A stretch of DNA of 64,000 bases from positions 24,825 through 88,824 of the forward strand of contig NZ_FZPJ01000004.1 of the NCBI RefSeq assembly GCF_900198605.1, written 5' to 3'. The DNA is from Helicobacter mesocricetorum. Lineage in GTDB: Bacteria; Campylobacterota; Campylobacteria; Campylobacterales; Helicobacteraceae. The notes under the pieces were generated by a model. It did not search any database, was not told the DNA's origin, and was given only the letters and a program-made list of their open reading frames with translations. The position numbers and the translations under genes are program-made. Each line of letters opens with the position of its first letter. Within the stretch, counting starts at the first letter, position 1. Positions 1-8,999 of the stretch are shown here, piece after piece.

Positions 1-1237
1 AAGCTTCTTCAAGTTTTTGGATAGGGATTATCTCTACTTCTGGATAAATATTGTTTTTGATAGAATAATCAAGCATTTCTTGAGTTTGGGAAACTCCGCC
101 AATGAGTGAGCTATAAATTTTTCGCTTAAAGCCCCAAATCATCGCATTAGCATCAAGCTTTGGATTATCCTCGTGTGAAGGAAGCCCAACGATGGCTAAC
201 TCTCCATACATTTTTAGCATTTTATGATAAGCGTTAATGTCGTATTGGTAAGGAATGGTTGAAATAATGAAATCAAATTTATTGCTAAGGGTGTTAAACT
301 CTTGAGAATCCACTTGGATAAAATGTTTGATTCCTAGTTTTTGCGCTTCTTTGGATTTATCCAAAATATCAAAAGCACTCACTTCTGCCCCAAGGGCTAC
401 CATATATTTTGCCGCCATATGTCCTAGCCCTCCAAGTCCAGCTACGGCGACTTTTTGTCCTTTTTTTACCTTTGAGTATTTAATGGGCGAATAAGTCGTA
501 ATGCCCGCACAAAGTAGGGGGGCTACCTTTTCTATGGCGACATTTTTAGGAAGTTTAAAGGCGAATTTTTCGCTTAAGACAATATTGCTTGAATAGCCTC
601 CTTGGCTGATTTCTCCATTATGAAAGACATCTTTGCTATTGTAGGTAAAAACCGTTTGCCCTCTTGTGCAAAATTGCTCTTCGCTTCGCTTACAAGTCTC
701 ACATTCTCCACAGCTATTAACCATACAACCAACCCCTGCATAATCGCCAACTTTAAACTTGCGAACTTTTGAACCAACGGCAACAATGCGTCCTGCAATC
801 TCGTGACCGGGTATCATAGGATGATTAGCAGGTCCGTGCTCTCCTTTGATGGTGTGCAAATCACTATGACAAATTCCTGCGTATAAAATTTCAATTAAGA
901 CATCATTATCGCCTACTGAATGGCGCATAAAGTTATAAGGATGAAACTTCCATTCCTTGCCAAAAGCCGCATAGCCTTTAGCACTAATGGGGGCATTGGA
1001 TTGAAACTCAAGGAGGTTTTGCTCAATGCTTGGTTTTGGGGATTCTTGAGGAATGATGGGGTTTGGAGTTTTCGCCTTTAGAGGGGATAGGAGATTGCCT
1101 CCAAACATACTTCCACCTAAAACTCCCCCTGCAAGAAGGGAGGTTTTTAAAAATTTGCGTCGCTTATTATCTGGGGTTTTGCTATATTCTTTGAGGGGTT
1201 GAGATATTATAGTAGTCTTTTTAGAATTATTTTTCAT
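1..1237 (-). CDS. Tat-exported zinc-dependent alcohol dehydrogenase (partial, C-terminus off window)
   Basis: The reading frame runs off the left edge; 412 codons are visible from an ATG at 1237, preceded by a TAGGAG ribosome site. Residues 25-32 read KRRKFLKT followed by a hydrophobic Ala/Gly/Leu stretch, a twin-arginine signal, so a periplasmic location is inferred. The body is a medium-chain zinc alcohol dehydrogenase of the cinnamyl-alcohol/YahK type: a CHSDLH catalytic-zinc segment, PGHE, four clustered cysteines of the structural-zinc lobe (CGECETC and the nearby Cys) and a Rossmann motif GLGGLGHMAAKY. The family oxidises or reduces alcohols and aldehydes with NAD(P)H. A Tat signal on an NAD(P)-dependent enzyme is unusual, because the periplasm lacks free NAD(P), unless cofactor is loaded before export. 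The substrate cannot be read from sequence. Confidence 0.9.
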   Translation of the reverse strand, partial: MKNNSKKTTIISQPLKEYSKTPDNKRRKFLKTSLLAGGVLGGSMFGGNLLSPLKAKTPNPIIPQESPKPSIEQNLLEFQSNAPISAKGYAAFGKEWKFHPYNFMRHSVGDNDVLIEILYAGICHSDLHTIKGEHGPANHPMIPGHEIAGRIVAVGSKVRKFKVGDYAGVGCMVNSCGECETCKRSEEQFCTRGQTVFTYNSKDVFHNGEISQGGYSSNIVLSEKFAFKLPKNVAIEKVAPLLCAGITTYSPIKYSKVKKGQKVAVAGLGGLGHMAAKYMVALGAEVSAFDILDKSKEAQKLGIKHFIQVDSQEFNTLSNKFDFIISTIPYQYDINAYHKMLKMYGELAIVGLPSHEDNPKLDANAMIWGFKRKIYSSLIGGVSQTQEMLDYSIKNNIYPEVEIIPIQKLEEA

Positions 1238-1742
1238 AATTTAGCTCCTAGTTTTTAAGTTAAAGACAAATTATAAAGGATTAGAGTAGGTGTCAGTCAA
1301 GACTTTTGTGGTATTTTTGAAAGCTAATTAGGATTTATAAATTATCGCATCATTCTAATTTATTTAGCGGTATTTGCCTAAAAGATTCCTTTGTGCTGAG
1401 CGGATAGATTGAAATTTAAAAATCCTATCATAGCCTAAAACATAAGAGCAATCTGGTTAATCAACATACCTTAAGAAAATGGGATAAACCTATGAGAAGA
1501 TTATGGTTATTTGCGTAAATTTTAGAGGGTTTTAGTTTGGAAATTACTTTGTGAATATTCTCGTTTAATATTCCACAATCTAAGATTAAGAAATGGTGGT
1601 ATTATTTATGGTATTGGAGGTGGATTTGTGGGGGAAGTGAGTGTAGATTAAGTCTGTAATGCAAGATTTAAGTTGTGGTTTTGCGCTTGACAATTCAAAA
1701 ATCTTTGGCTAATGTTTTGGCATTTTAAAGAAAGGAATCCTT
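1238..1742. other. Intergenic region, no intact gene; sdaC promoter at its right end
   Basis: About 500 bases with no open frame of gene length and no RNA gene that I recognise. A short Gly-rich reading (GGIIYGIGGGFVGEV then stop) near 1590-1650 could be the tail of a lost gene, but this is weak. At the right end TTGACA (1688-1693) is followed 17 bases later by TAATGT, a plausible promoter for the serine transporter. Confidence 0.4.
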
Positions 1743-3002
1743 ATGCAATGGACTAAATTTGATACGCGTTGGATGCTCTCGCTCTTTGGCACAGCCGTAG
1801 GAGCTGGAATTTTATTTTTGCCTATTCGGGCTGGAACCGGTGGCTTTTGGCCTGTGGTTGTTATGACTTTGCTCATTTTTCCTATGGTGTGGTTATCCCA
1901 TAGGGCATTAAGTCGTTTTGTCAATGAATCCCAAAGCACAGAACACGATATTACCCACGTTGCTGAAGAATATTGGGGTAGGGGGGTGAGCTTTTTTATT
2001 ACGATTTTATATTTCTTTGCTATTTATCCCATTTGTCTAGCTTATGGGGTTGGGATTACCAATACCTTTGGAAGCTTTTTTGTCAATCAAATGCAATTAA
2101 CAAGCTTTTATGATGCGGAAACTTTAAGCCTTTATCCAAGTGTTAGAGTGATTTTAGCTTTTGTGTTGGTGAGCTTGATGATGAGTGTTATGACCTTAAA
2201 AGAAGAGTGGATAACCAAAGCTTGTAATGCCCTTGTTTATCCTCTTTGTATGGTGTTATTTGGTTTTTCATTATATTTAATCCCTTATTGGAAGCTAGAG
2301 ATTATCCAGAATGCACCAAGCATTAAGGAGTTTGTTGAGGTTGTATGGCTTACTTTGCCCGTGCTTGTTTTTGCCTTTAATCACTCCCCTGCTATTTCTA
2401 CCTTTACCCTAAGTGTCCGCCGTGAATATGGTGATAATTCCGAAAACAAAGCTAATCAGATTCTTCTTAGAACTTCTTTAATGTTGCTAGTTTTTGTAAT
2501 GTTTTTTGTTTTTTCTTGTATTTTATGCTTAGAGCCTAATGATTTTCAAGCAGCAAGAGTAGCAAATATTCCTATTCTTTCTTATTTTGCTAATAAATTT
2601 GAAACGCCAATTATCGCTTATGGAGCGCCATTAGTTGCTTTCTTGGCTATTGTTTCTTCCTTTTTTGGGCATTATTTTGGTGCTTATGAGGGACTAAATG
2701 GAATTGTGCGAAAAGGGCTTAAAATATCTGGATTTCAAGATGTTTCTGTGAGGAATATTAAGATTTTTAGCACACTTTTTATGTATATAACTATTATCGT
2801 TGTAAGCTTTATCAATCCAAGTATCTTAGGATTTATTGAGGATTTAGGAGGACCTATTATTGCAATGATTTTATTTATTATGCCAATTATTGCGATTTGG
2901 AGTGTTAGCAAACTCAAAAAATACAAGAATCCTCTTTTAGATCTTTTTATTTTTATTACAGGATTTTTAACAATTACTAGTATAGTGTATAAGCTGTTTT
3001 AA
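1743..3002 (+). CDS. sdaC: Serine/threonine-proton symporter of the SdaC/TdcC (HAAAP) family
   Basis: This 419-residue inner-membrane permease has about eleven hydrophobic segments. The first contains the family's typical start GTAVGAGILFLPIRAG. The length is normal for SdaC/TdcC proteins, which import L-serine (or L-threonine) with protons. An AAGGAATCC ribosome site precedes the ATG. In Campylobacter and H. pylori, serine uptake by SdaC feeds serine deaminase and is a main carbon source. The deaminase partner gene sdaA is not in this window. The gene stands alone, between the decayed 1238-1742 stretch and the ribosomal protein operon promoter. Confidence 0.92.
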   Translation: MQWTKFDTRWMLSLFGTAVGAGILFLPIRAGTGGFWPVVVMTLLIFPMVWLSHRALSRFVNESQSTEHDITHVAEEYWGRGVSFFITILYFFAIYPICLAYGVGITNTFGSFFVNQMQLTSFYDAETLSLYPSVRVILAFVLVSLMMSVMTLKEEWITKACNALVYPLCMVLFGFSLYLIPYWKLEIIQNAPSIKEFVEVVWLTLPVLVFAFNHSPAISTFTLSVRREYGDNSENKANQILLRTSLMLLVFVMFFVFSCILCLEPNDFQAARVANIPILSYFANKFETPIIAYGAPLVAFLAIVSSFFGHYFGAYEGLNGIVRKGLKISGFQDVSVRNIKIFSTLFMYITIIVVSFINPSILGFIEDLGGPIIAMILFIMPIIAIWSVSKLKKYKNPLLDLFIFITGFLTITSIVYKLF

Positions 3003-3049
3003 AGTATTTAAAATAAACTTAAATTAAGTTAATAATTAGATAAGTTTGT

Positions 3050-3055
3050 TATAAT
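3050..3055 (+). promoter_or_regulatory. -10 element for the rplM-rpsI operon
   Basis: A TATAAT preceded by TTTGT sits about 37 bases before the rplM start. No clear -35 is present, as is usual for the Helicobacter vegetative sigma factor. Confidence 0.55.
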
Positions 3056-3092
3056 CGCAACTTCAAAAGTAAATCTAAATAAAGGGTAAATA

Positions 3093-3512
3093 ATGAATAT
3101 TACCAAAATGGCGAAAGCCAATGAAATCAAACGCGAGTGGATCGTTCTTGATGCGGAGGGTAAAATATTTGGTCGGTTAGTTGCAGAAGTTGCAACACTT
3201 TTAAGAGGCAAACATAAGCCTTGTTATACCCCAAATGTAGATTGTGGAGATTTTGTTGTTATTATTAATGCTCCTAAGGTTAAGTTTAGTGGGGTTAAAC
3301 TTGAAGATAAAGAATATTTCACGCATTCAGGTTATTTTGGAAGCACCAAATCCAAAACCCTTAAAGAAATGCTAGAAAAGCATCCAGAAAAGCTTTATAA
3401 ATTAGCAGTTAGGGGAATGCTTCCTAAAACAAAATTAGGTAGAGCAATGATTAAGAAGTTAAAAGTATATTGTGATGGCAATCATCCTCATAGCGCACAA
3501 GTATCAAAGTAA
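3093..3512 (+). CDS. rplM: 50S ribosomal protein L13
   Basis: The 139-residue protein has hallmark L13 segments: GRLVAEVATLLRGKHKP, TPNVDCGDFVVIINA, YFTHSGYFGS, and AVRGMLPKTKLGRAM. L13 is an early-assembly 23S rRNA-binding protein. The start at 3093 follows AAAGGGTAAATA. A second ATG seven codons in is possible but lacks a better ribosome site. It is followed after nine bases by rpsI, the usual L13-S9 operon. Confidence 0.98.
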   Translation: MNITKMAKANEIKREWIVLDAEGKIFGRLVAEVATLLRGKHKPCYTPNVDCGDFVVIINAPKVKFSGVKLEDKEYFTHSGYFGSTKSKTLKEMLEKHPEKLYKLAVRGMLPKTKLGRAMIKKLKVYCDGNHPHSAQVSK

Positions 3513-3521
3513 GGACAAATA

Positions 3522-3911
3522 ATGGCAAAAATTTATGCAACAGGAAAGAGAAAAACAGCAATTGCTAAAGTATGGCTAACTTCAGGGAGTGGAAAATTAA
3601 GTATTAACGAAACTAATCTTAATGATTGGCTTGGAGGACACGAAGCTATTAAAATGAAAGTTATGCAACCTTTGTTTTTGACAAAGCAAGAAAAGAGCGT
3701 TGATATTGTCGCTGTAACAATGGGGAGTGGATATTCTGCACAAGCAGAAGCTTTAAGGCACGGAATCGCTAAGGCACTTGTAGCCTATGATACAAATTTT
3801 AGAGCAATCCTTAAGCCAAAGGGTTTATTAACAAGAGATTCAAGGGTTGTAGAGCGTAAAAAATACGGAAAAAGAAAGGCAAGAAGAAGCCCACAATTCT
3901 CAAAACGATAA
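3522..3911 (+). CDS. rpsI: 30S ribosomal protein S9
   Basis: The 129-residue protein begins [19 protein letters not shown] and ends with the universal [17 protein letters not shown] tail, whose final Lys-Arg reaches the P-site tRNA in ribosomes. It sits directly behind rplM with an AAGGACAAATA ribosome site. Full length. Confidence 0.98.
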   Translation: MAKIYATGKRKTAIAKVWLTSGSGKLSINETNLNDWLGGHEAIKMKVMQPLFLTKQEKSVDIVAVTMGSGYSAQAEALRHGIAKALVAYDTNFRAILKPKGLLTRDSRVVERKKYGKRKARRSPQFSKR

Positions 3912-3915
3912 TCAA

Positions 3916-3938
3916 TCCAAGCCTTTTGCTTGGGTTTT
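3916..3938 (+). terminator. Rho-independent terminator after rpsI
   Basis: CCAAGC (3917-3922) pairs with GCTTGG (3928-3933) around a CTTTT loop, followed by GTTTT. It begins five bases after the rpsI stop codon. The T-run is short, so termination may be partial. Confidence 0.65.
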
Positions 3939-4519
3939 ACAAAACTTTTATTCCTCAATAAAATCTTATTTACTAGTAGGAATTTCACAACAATTCGGGT
4001 TTATTTTTGTATTAGGGTTTTTAGTAGTAAGCTACGATTCTAAGATTTATATTGTAATGCTTTTGCAGGGGTTTTATGAAGCTAGGTAATTAAAAGAACT
4101 TAAAGATACTAAACAAACACAAAGTCAATTAATTAAACTTTTATGCAATGAGATTACAAAAGAGCAAGAGATTTGTATCATTGGGATGGCATAAACTTGA
4201 TGGAATATTTGATGAAAGACAAATTTAAAGCAACTATAAACAAGCCAAGATAGAAGCTTTTTAGCAATAAAATTTATGCGTTTTATAGAGTTAGAGGGCG
4301 AGACTTTGAAGATGTTGGTGGGCTATAAAGCTTTTTTAGATTTGATAGATAGGAATTTAATTCCTCTAATAAGTTTTTAAAACTTATTTTAAAGGATCTT
4401 TGTGGCGTGTTTATTCTTAGTCTTTCACTCTAAATTAAAGTTAAATTATAAACTTGTTTTATCAAAACTTAAACTGACGCTTACAATTTTTAGGCTTGGG
4501 TTGGCTAACTTGGGATTAT
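3939..4519. pseudogene. Decayed coding remnant between rpsI and rnj
   Basis: About 580 bases with no intact gene. Short protein-like readings in different plus-strand frames are broken by stops: a Lys/Gln-rich helix-like stretch near 4090-4180 and a stretch reading KIYAFYRVRGRDFEDVGG near 4270-4325. This looks like one or two genes lost by frameshift and nonsense mutation. I cannot name the family. Confidence 0.35.
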
Positions 4520-4542
4520 TTAGAATCCAAAGTGGATTCTAA
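4520..4542 (-). terminator. Perfect 10-bp hairpin at the 3' end of rnj
   Basis: TTAGAATCCA (4520-4529) pairs with TGGATTCTAA (4533-4542) around a three-base loop. It overlaps the rnj stop codon (4539-4541). There is no T-run on the far side, so it may be a 3'-end stabiliser or a weak terminator. Confidence 0.4.
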
Positions 4543-6506
4543 TAAAAAACGACATTAGCAAGAATTGCTGGATAACGTTTTAGCTTTTTAAAGAGTATTT
4601 TTCTTAAAGAGTTGCGAATTTCATTTTCCATAGCCTTCTGGCTATTATAAAGTTCTTTTTTGCAATTTTTTACAAAAAGCTCAAAGAATTCCTCAATCTC
4701 TTTATTAAAACTCATCGTATCTCTATTGGCAATGATTCCCATAGAGTAGATACGAGGTTTTTGGACGAGGGAGTTTTTTGTTTTATCGATTTGTGCAATG
4801 ACTACAAGGATACCATTTTCTGCAAGATTTTGTCGCTCTAAGACGACATCATTAGCAACTATCGCACTAATTTGGTTATCAATATAAGTTTTTCCTGTTT
4901 TTACGCTACGAACTTTGCGTAAGTAATTATGTGCAATTTCGATTTGGTCTCCATCTTCCATAAGATAAATATTTTTTTCATTAACACCGCAGGAAATAGC
5001 GGTTTCTTTATGCTTTAGGATATGGTTATATTCTCCATGGACGGGTAGGAAAAACTTAGGTTTTACAAGTCTAAGCATAAGTTTTTGTTCTTCTTGTGCG
5101 GCGTGTCCGCTAGTATGAATCTCCCCAAAATCTTGATAATAAACCTTTGCTCCTGCTTTGTTAAGGAAGTTTAAGACATTAGAAATGGAGCCTTCATTGC
5201 CCGGAATGGCTTTGGCGGAAAGAATGATAATATCTGTGGGCTTGATTTTAATATGTCGGTGTTCATCCGTTGCCATACGATAGAGCGCACTCATTGTTTC
5301 TCCTTGGCTACCTGTGGTGATGATTAGCACTTCTTCATCGGGATATTTTGCTACTTCGTGGGCTTCTATAAAAATATTCTGTGGAATTTCAATATAGCCT
5401 AATGTTCTAGCAATTTCTAGATTTTTTTCCATAGATCGACCTATCACAGAGACTTTTCTTCCATATTTGATTCCGTGTTGAATGGCTTGATAAACACGAT
5501 GGATATTAGAGCTAAAAGTGCTCATAATCACCCGTCCTTTTGCTCGTGAAAAGAGTAAATCAAAAGCTGGTCCTACACTTGCTTCACTAGGAGTATAACC
5601 TGCTTTATGAGAGTTTGTTGAGTCGCTAAGTAGCAATAATACACCTTGTTCTCCATAATAAGCAATCCGATTTAAATCTGTGGGATAGCCATCAATGGGC
5701 GTATGATCAATCTTGAAATCTCCTGTATGAAAGACAATCCCTGCCTCTGTTTTAATAGCTAATGCACTAGAATCCACAATAGAATGTGTAATATGAATCC
5801 ACTCAATTTCAAATTCTCCTATTCTGATGGGTTTGCGTTTTTCAATGGGTCTAAAAAAGGAGCGGAATCGTTTTAAGCCGTGTTCGTCAAATTTTGAACC
5901 AATAAGCCCTAAGGGTAAAGAAGTCCCATAGATGGGAAATTGGTATTTTTTAAACAAATAAGGCATTGCGCCAATATGATCTTCGTGGGCGTGAGTAATG
6001 ATAATGCCAACAATTTTATCTTTAATGGCTTCTAAATAGCTAAAATCTGGCACTAAAATATCTACGCCGTGTATATTATCATCAGGAAAACTCATTCCAG
6101 CGTCAATAATTATGGCTGAATTTTGTGTCTCAAGCACCGTCATATTCGCACCAATCTCCCCTAACCCGCCAAGTGGAGTGATTCTTACTTTTCCATTAGG
6201 ATTAAATTGCACTTGTGAGTGTGTGGATAAAGAGCTTTGGTGAATCTTGGCATTAATTTCAACATTTTTTTTCAAATCCAGATTAGATTGTTGAATATCT
6301 TTATTGTTATAGCTTTTATTGTATTGCTTAGGTTTATCATTACTAAGACTTTGCCCTTCCCCTTTTTTGTTGTATCGTCCTCTTTGGTTTTGAGGATTAT
6401 CACTTTTTTTCTCTTTTGGGCGAGGTTTGAAATATCTTTTATTCTGTTCTTTGTAATCTTTTGAAGCATTATTTTCTTTTTGTGTTTCTGGTTTATTTTC
6501 TTCCAT
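4539..6506 (-). CDS. rnj: Ribonuclease J
   Basis: This 655-residue protein is a metallo-beta-lactamase/beta-CASP nuclease, with HAHEDHIGAMP as the metal-binding HxHxDH motif, GDFKIDHTP, and a C-terminal HTSGHAAQEEQK and PVHGEYNH. RNase J is a 5'-to-3' exonuclease and endonuclease; in H. pylori it is the core of the minimal RNA degradosome with the helicase RhpA. Residues 1-105 are a low-complexity Lys/Asn/Gln/Glu extension before the catalytic domain, similar in kind to the H. pylori enzyme. It is the last gene of the minus-strand operon and starts 10 bases after ksgA. Confidence 0.96.
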   Translation of the reverse strand: MEENKPETQKENNASKDYKEQNKRYFKPRPKEKKSDNPQNQRGRYNKKGEGQSLSNDKPKQYNKSYNNKDIQQSNLDLKKNVEINAKIHQSSLSTHSQVQFNPNGKVRITPLGGLGEIGANMTVLETQNSAIIIDAGMSFPDDNIHGVDILVPDFSYLEAIKDKIVGIIITHAHEDHIGAMPYLFKKYQFPIYGTSLPLGLIGSKFDEHGLKRFRSFFRPIEKRKPIRIGEFEIEWIHITHSIVDSSALAIKTEAGIVFHTGDFKIDHTPIDGYPTDLNRIAYYGEQGVLLLLSDSTNSHKAGYTPSEASVGPAFDLLFSRAKGRVIMSTFSSNIHRVYQAIQHGIKYGRKVSVIGRSMEKNLEIARTLGYIEIPQNIFIEAHEVAKYPDEEVLIITTGSQGETMSALYRMATDEHRHIKIKPTDIIILSAKAIPGNEGSISNVLNFLNKAGAKVYYQDFGEIHTSGHAAQEEQKLMLRLVKPKFFLPVHGEYNHILKHKETAISCGVNEKNIYLMEDGDQIEIAHNYLRKVRSVKTGKTYIDNQISAIVANDVVLERQNLAENGILVVIAQIDKTKNSLVQKPRIYSMGIIANRDTMSFNKEIEEFFELFVKNCKKELYNSQKAMENEIRNSLRKILFKKLKRYPAILANVVFY

Positions 6507-6516
6507 AGTTCTGCCT

Positions 6517-7302
6517 TTATAGGAATTTCAAAAGTTGGTGATAAAAGAAGGTATCAATCTCGTGAGGTCTTTTGTTGGTGTTAATATCAAGCTTTTGCAA
6601 ACATTCTAAAATCTTTGTCTTGTCATAGCTTTTTGCAAGATTATTAAAAAGCGTTTTGCGTGGCATATTAAAGGCTATTTTTAATAACTTCTCTAATTTT
6701 TCCAAAAAGTCATTTTCTTCATATTTTGTTTTTGTAAATAAAAATACAGAAGAAATAACTTTAGGAGGTGGATTAAAACATTGTGGAGGGACATCAAAAA
6801 GTAATTTGCTCTCTCCTATGCTCTTAATCAAAACAGATAATGCACTAAAATCGCTTTCGCCAACATTTGCGCAAAACTTTAGTGCAACCTCCTTTTGCGT
6901 CATTACTAAAAAGCCCTGACACATAGAATCTTTTATTGCCTTTATTATAAGGGGTGTGGCAATATAATAGGGAAGATTAGATATGAGAAAATAAGGTTTC
7001 TCTCTTAAATTCTCTTTCTTCCATATTTGTAATATATCACCCACTTCTAATCGCAAAGCCCCCATATTTAATGCTTGCTTGAAATGTTCCTTTAAATAAG
7101 GAACTAATTCCTTATCGACCTCATAAGTAGTGATACTTCCTAAGCTTAAAAGCTTATTTGTTAGATCACCTAAGCCAGTCCCAATTTCGATAATTTCGAT
7201 AGTGCTTTTTAGTTTGGGAATGGATTGGATTATCTGCGTTAAAACACTTTCATCTTGCAAGAAATTCTGTCCGAAATGTTTTTTTGCAAGAATTTTATTC
7301 AT
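6517..7302 (-). CDS. ksgA: 16S rRNA (adenine1518/1519-N6) dimethyltransferase
   Basis: KsgA/RsmA dimethylates two adjacent adenines in the 3' hairpin of 16S rRNA. It shows AKKHFGQNFLQDE at the N-terminus, the SAM motif IEIGTGLGDLTNKLL, and the catalytic NLPYYIATPLI motif. An in-frame upstream ATG at 7341 would add 13 residues unlike the family; the ATG at 7302 gives the expected MNKILAKKHFGQ start, with AAGG about ten bases upstream, so I chose it (261 residues). rnj follows directly, as in H. pylori (HP1431-HP1430 by recall). Confidence 0.95.
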   Translation of the reverse strand: MNKILAKKHFGQNFLQDESVLTQIIQSIPKLKSTIEIIEIGTGLGDLTNKLLSLGSITTYEVDKELVPYLKEHFKQALNMGALRLEVGDILQIWKKENLREKPYFLISNLPYYIATPLIIKAIKDSMCQGFLVMTQKEVALKFCANVGESDFSALSVLIKSIGESKLLFDVPPQCFNPPPKVISSVFLFTKTKYEENDFLEKLEKLLKIAFNMPRKTLFNNLAKSYDKTKILECLQKLDINTNKRPHEIDTFFYHQLLKFL

Positions 7303-7353
7303 TTTGTAAAAAACCTTGAAATTAATCCAGCATTGTAGCACTTTTTTATTAAT

Positions 7354-8034
7354 TTAACATTTTTTCACAAATCCGCTTTGTAAAATACAGATTTTTGCAC
7401 TCCTCCCAAAGTCATCCAATAATTCTATAATAAGGGTATTGGTTGGAAGACTTACAGGATTATTAGCAATCTTGCAGCGCAAAAAACCTAGTTCATCAAA
7501 AAGGATTCTTCCTCCTTCATATTCGCCACACCCTCCTTTTATTTTGATATGGCTTATTTTGTAACGTTTTTGTAGAGATAAATCCCCTTCTCTTAAGCCA
7601 TTGGCAAATTTGGTATTATTATAGGTATAAACGCTTAAATACTTGCCATCAAAGGGGTTTCTAGCTATTTCAGAAGAATCCATAGGTCTATTATCAAAAT
7701 TTTTTGTTTTAGAGATTCTAGCACTATCGCTAAAGATAGAATAAGCCCAACCGATATTTTTAAGATTAGTAAATTGCAATCTCCAAAAGCTTTTCTCAAA
7801 ATGTTTTCTCTCTTCTTGACAAAAATCACTTTGACAAAAGGGGGCTTGAGTAATGGTTTTTGTAGTATGTAGCGCAAGATATCTTGTGAAATGCAAATGG
7901 TTAATTACTTGTTCTTGCGCTTCTTGTAAATGGGATTTTGGATAAGAGATAAGGGCTATGGAGCTAAAAATACCAATTAGGGATAAAACCAATAAAAGCT
8001 CAAAAAGACTAAAGCCCTTTAAGTTGTGTTTCAT
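7354..8034 (-). CDS. Type II pseudopilin-like protein with prepilin N-terminus
   Basis: The N-terminus MKHNLKGFSLFELLLVLSLIG is a class III prepilin signal: Gly then Phe at the cleavage site, Glu at mature position 5, and a 20-residue hydrophobic helix. The 226-residue protein has four cysteines in the middle and C-terminal parts (CQSDFC, GGCGEYEGG and the terminal KKC), possibly disulfide-bonded. Such proteins are minor pilins or pseudopilins processed by a PilD-type peptidase. No other secretion or pilus gene is nearby; it sits between a polytopic membrane protein and ksgA. Its function is unknown. Confidence 0.8.
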   Translation of the reverse strand: MKHNLKGFSLFELLLVLSLIGIFSSIALISYPKSHLQEAQEQVINHLHFTRYLALHTTKTITQAPFCQSDFCQEERKHFEKSFWRLQFTNLKNIGWAYSIFSDSARISKTKNFDNRPMDSSEIARNPFDGKYLSVYTYNNTKFANGLREGDLSLQKRYKISHIKIKGGCGEYEGGRILFDELGFLRCKIANNPVSLPTNTLIIELLDDFGRSAKICILQSGFVKKC

Positions 8035-8036
8035 AG

Positions 8037-8990
8037 TTAGTTATGGAGGTAAATTGCGCTATGTAAAAGCATTAAAGATTTGCTAAAAAATAATCCAAAA
8101 GTGAAAGATAGCAAGACAATAAAGGTTATGATAAAGGGGATTTTATAGCGCATTCTAAATTGTGGTAATCGCACTCTAAGCCCACAGAAATAAAGCCTTG
8201 TCATTAGGGGTAAGCCAACTATCAATAAAGGGGCAAAAGCTTGTATCTCTACTTTTTGGCGCAAAGAAAGTAGCCAAATAAAGCATAAAGCTGTGATAGC
8301 GATATACCAAATAAGCGGTTTGTTTGATGTATTTATAAAGCGATAAAGTGCATAGAGAAAATAAAGAAAAACCAAAGGAGAAAAGAGGAAGAGTAAGTAT
8401 GCGCTAGTATCTATAAAATATCCTCTAGGGTATCCCCCTATGTTTAAACCAAAAAGATACATATTTAGAGCGAAAAATGCAAGAGAAGAGAATATTAAAA
8501 AAGTATCTTTTTTAGAGATTCCATAAAAGATAAGTGCTAAAAAAACTAGTGAGAAACTTTTATCAAGTATTGCCATTATGGCAAGTAACCAGTAGGGAAT
8601 CTTTTGATTTCTTTGTTGGAGTAAGCATAAAAGCAAGGGAAAAAAGATAATAATTTGCCCCTTTAAAAGCAACATTATATCGATATTAACACCGGGTAAT
8701 AGCAAAAACAAAAGTGTGCAAAAAAGTGCATCGCTAGGACGCTTTAAGAAGTCTTTAGAGAAGAGAAATAGCAAAAGGGCATTGGAGAAATGAAAGCATA
8801 AAAAAATACCCCTAAGGTTAGATGAATCGCAAAAAAACTCCCAATCTTTTAAACATTCACTTAAGCCTCTATGCCCAAAAGTTTCTATTTTGTAGCCTTC
8901 AATGTTTAGGATACTGCTAAGAGAAAATATTAATAAAGTATCTAAGAAGAGTAAAGCCCCTAAGTAAAGATAAACCTTATTTTCTTTCAA
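8037..8990 (-). CDS. Polytopic inner-membrane protein of unknown function
   Basis: The 317-residue protein has roughly nine or ten hydrophobic segments joined by short basic loops. The early loop contains GHRGLSECLKDWEFFC and SSNLRG, and a mid loop NIGGYPRGYFIDTS. The general shape recalls membrane glycosyltransferases of the GT-C type, but I see no diagnostic Asp-rich motif in the first loop, so no function is assigned. It lies 9 bases after ilvA and 2 bases before the pseudopilin gene, so it is part of the same operon. Confidence 0.75.
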   Translation of the reverse strand: MKENKVYLYLGALLFLDTLLIFSLSSILNIEGYKIETFGHRGLSECLKDWEFFCDSSNLRGIFLCFHFSNALLLFLFSKDFLKRPSDALFCTLLFLLLPGVNIDIMLLLKGQIIIFFPLLLCLLQQRNQKIPYWLLAIMAILDKSFSLVFLALIFYGISKKDTFLIFSSLAFFALNMYLFGLNIGGYPRGYFIDTSAYLLFLFSPLVFLYFLYALYRFINTSNKPLIWYIAITALCFIWLLSLRQKVEIQAFAPLLIVGLPLMTRLYFCGLRVRLPQFRMRYKIPFIITFIVLLSFTFGLFFSKSLMLLHSAIYLHN

Positions 8991-8999
8991 GCTTAACCT

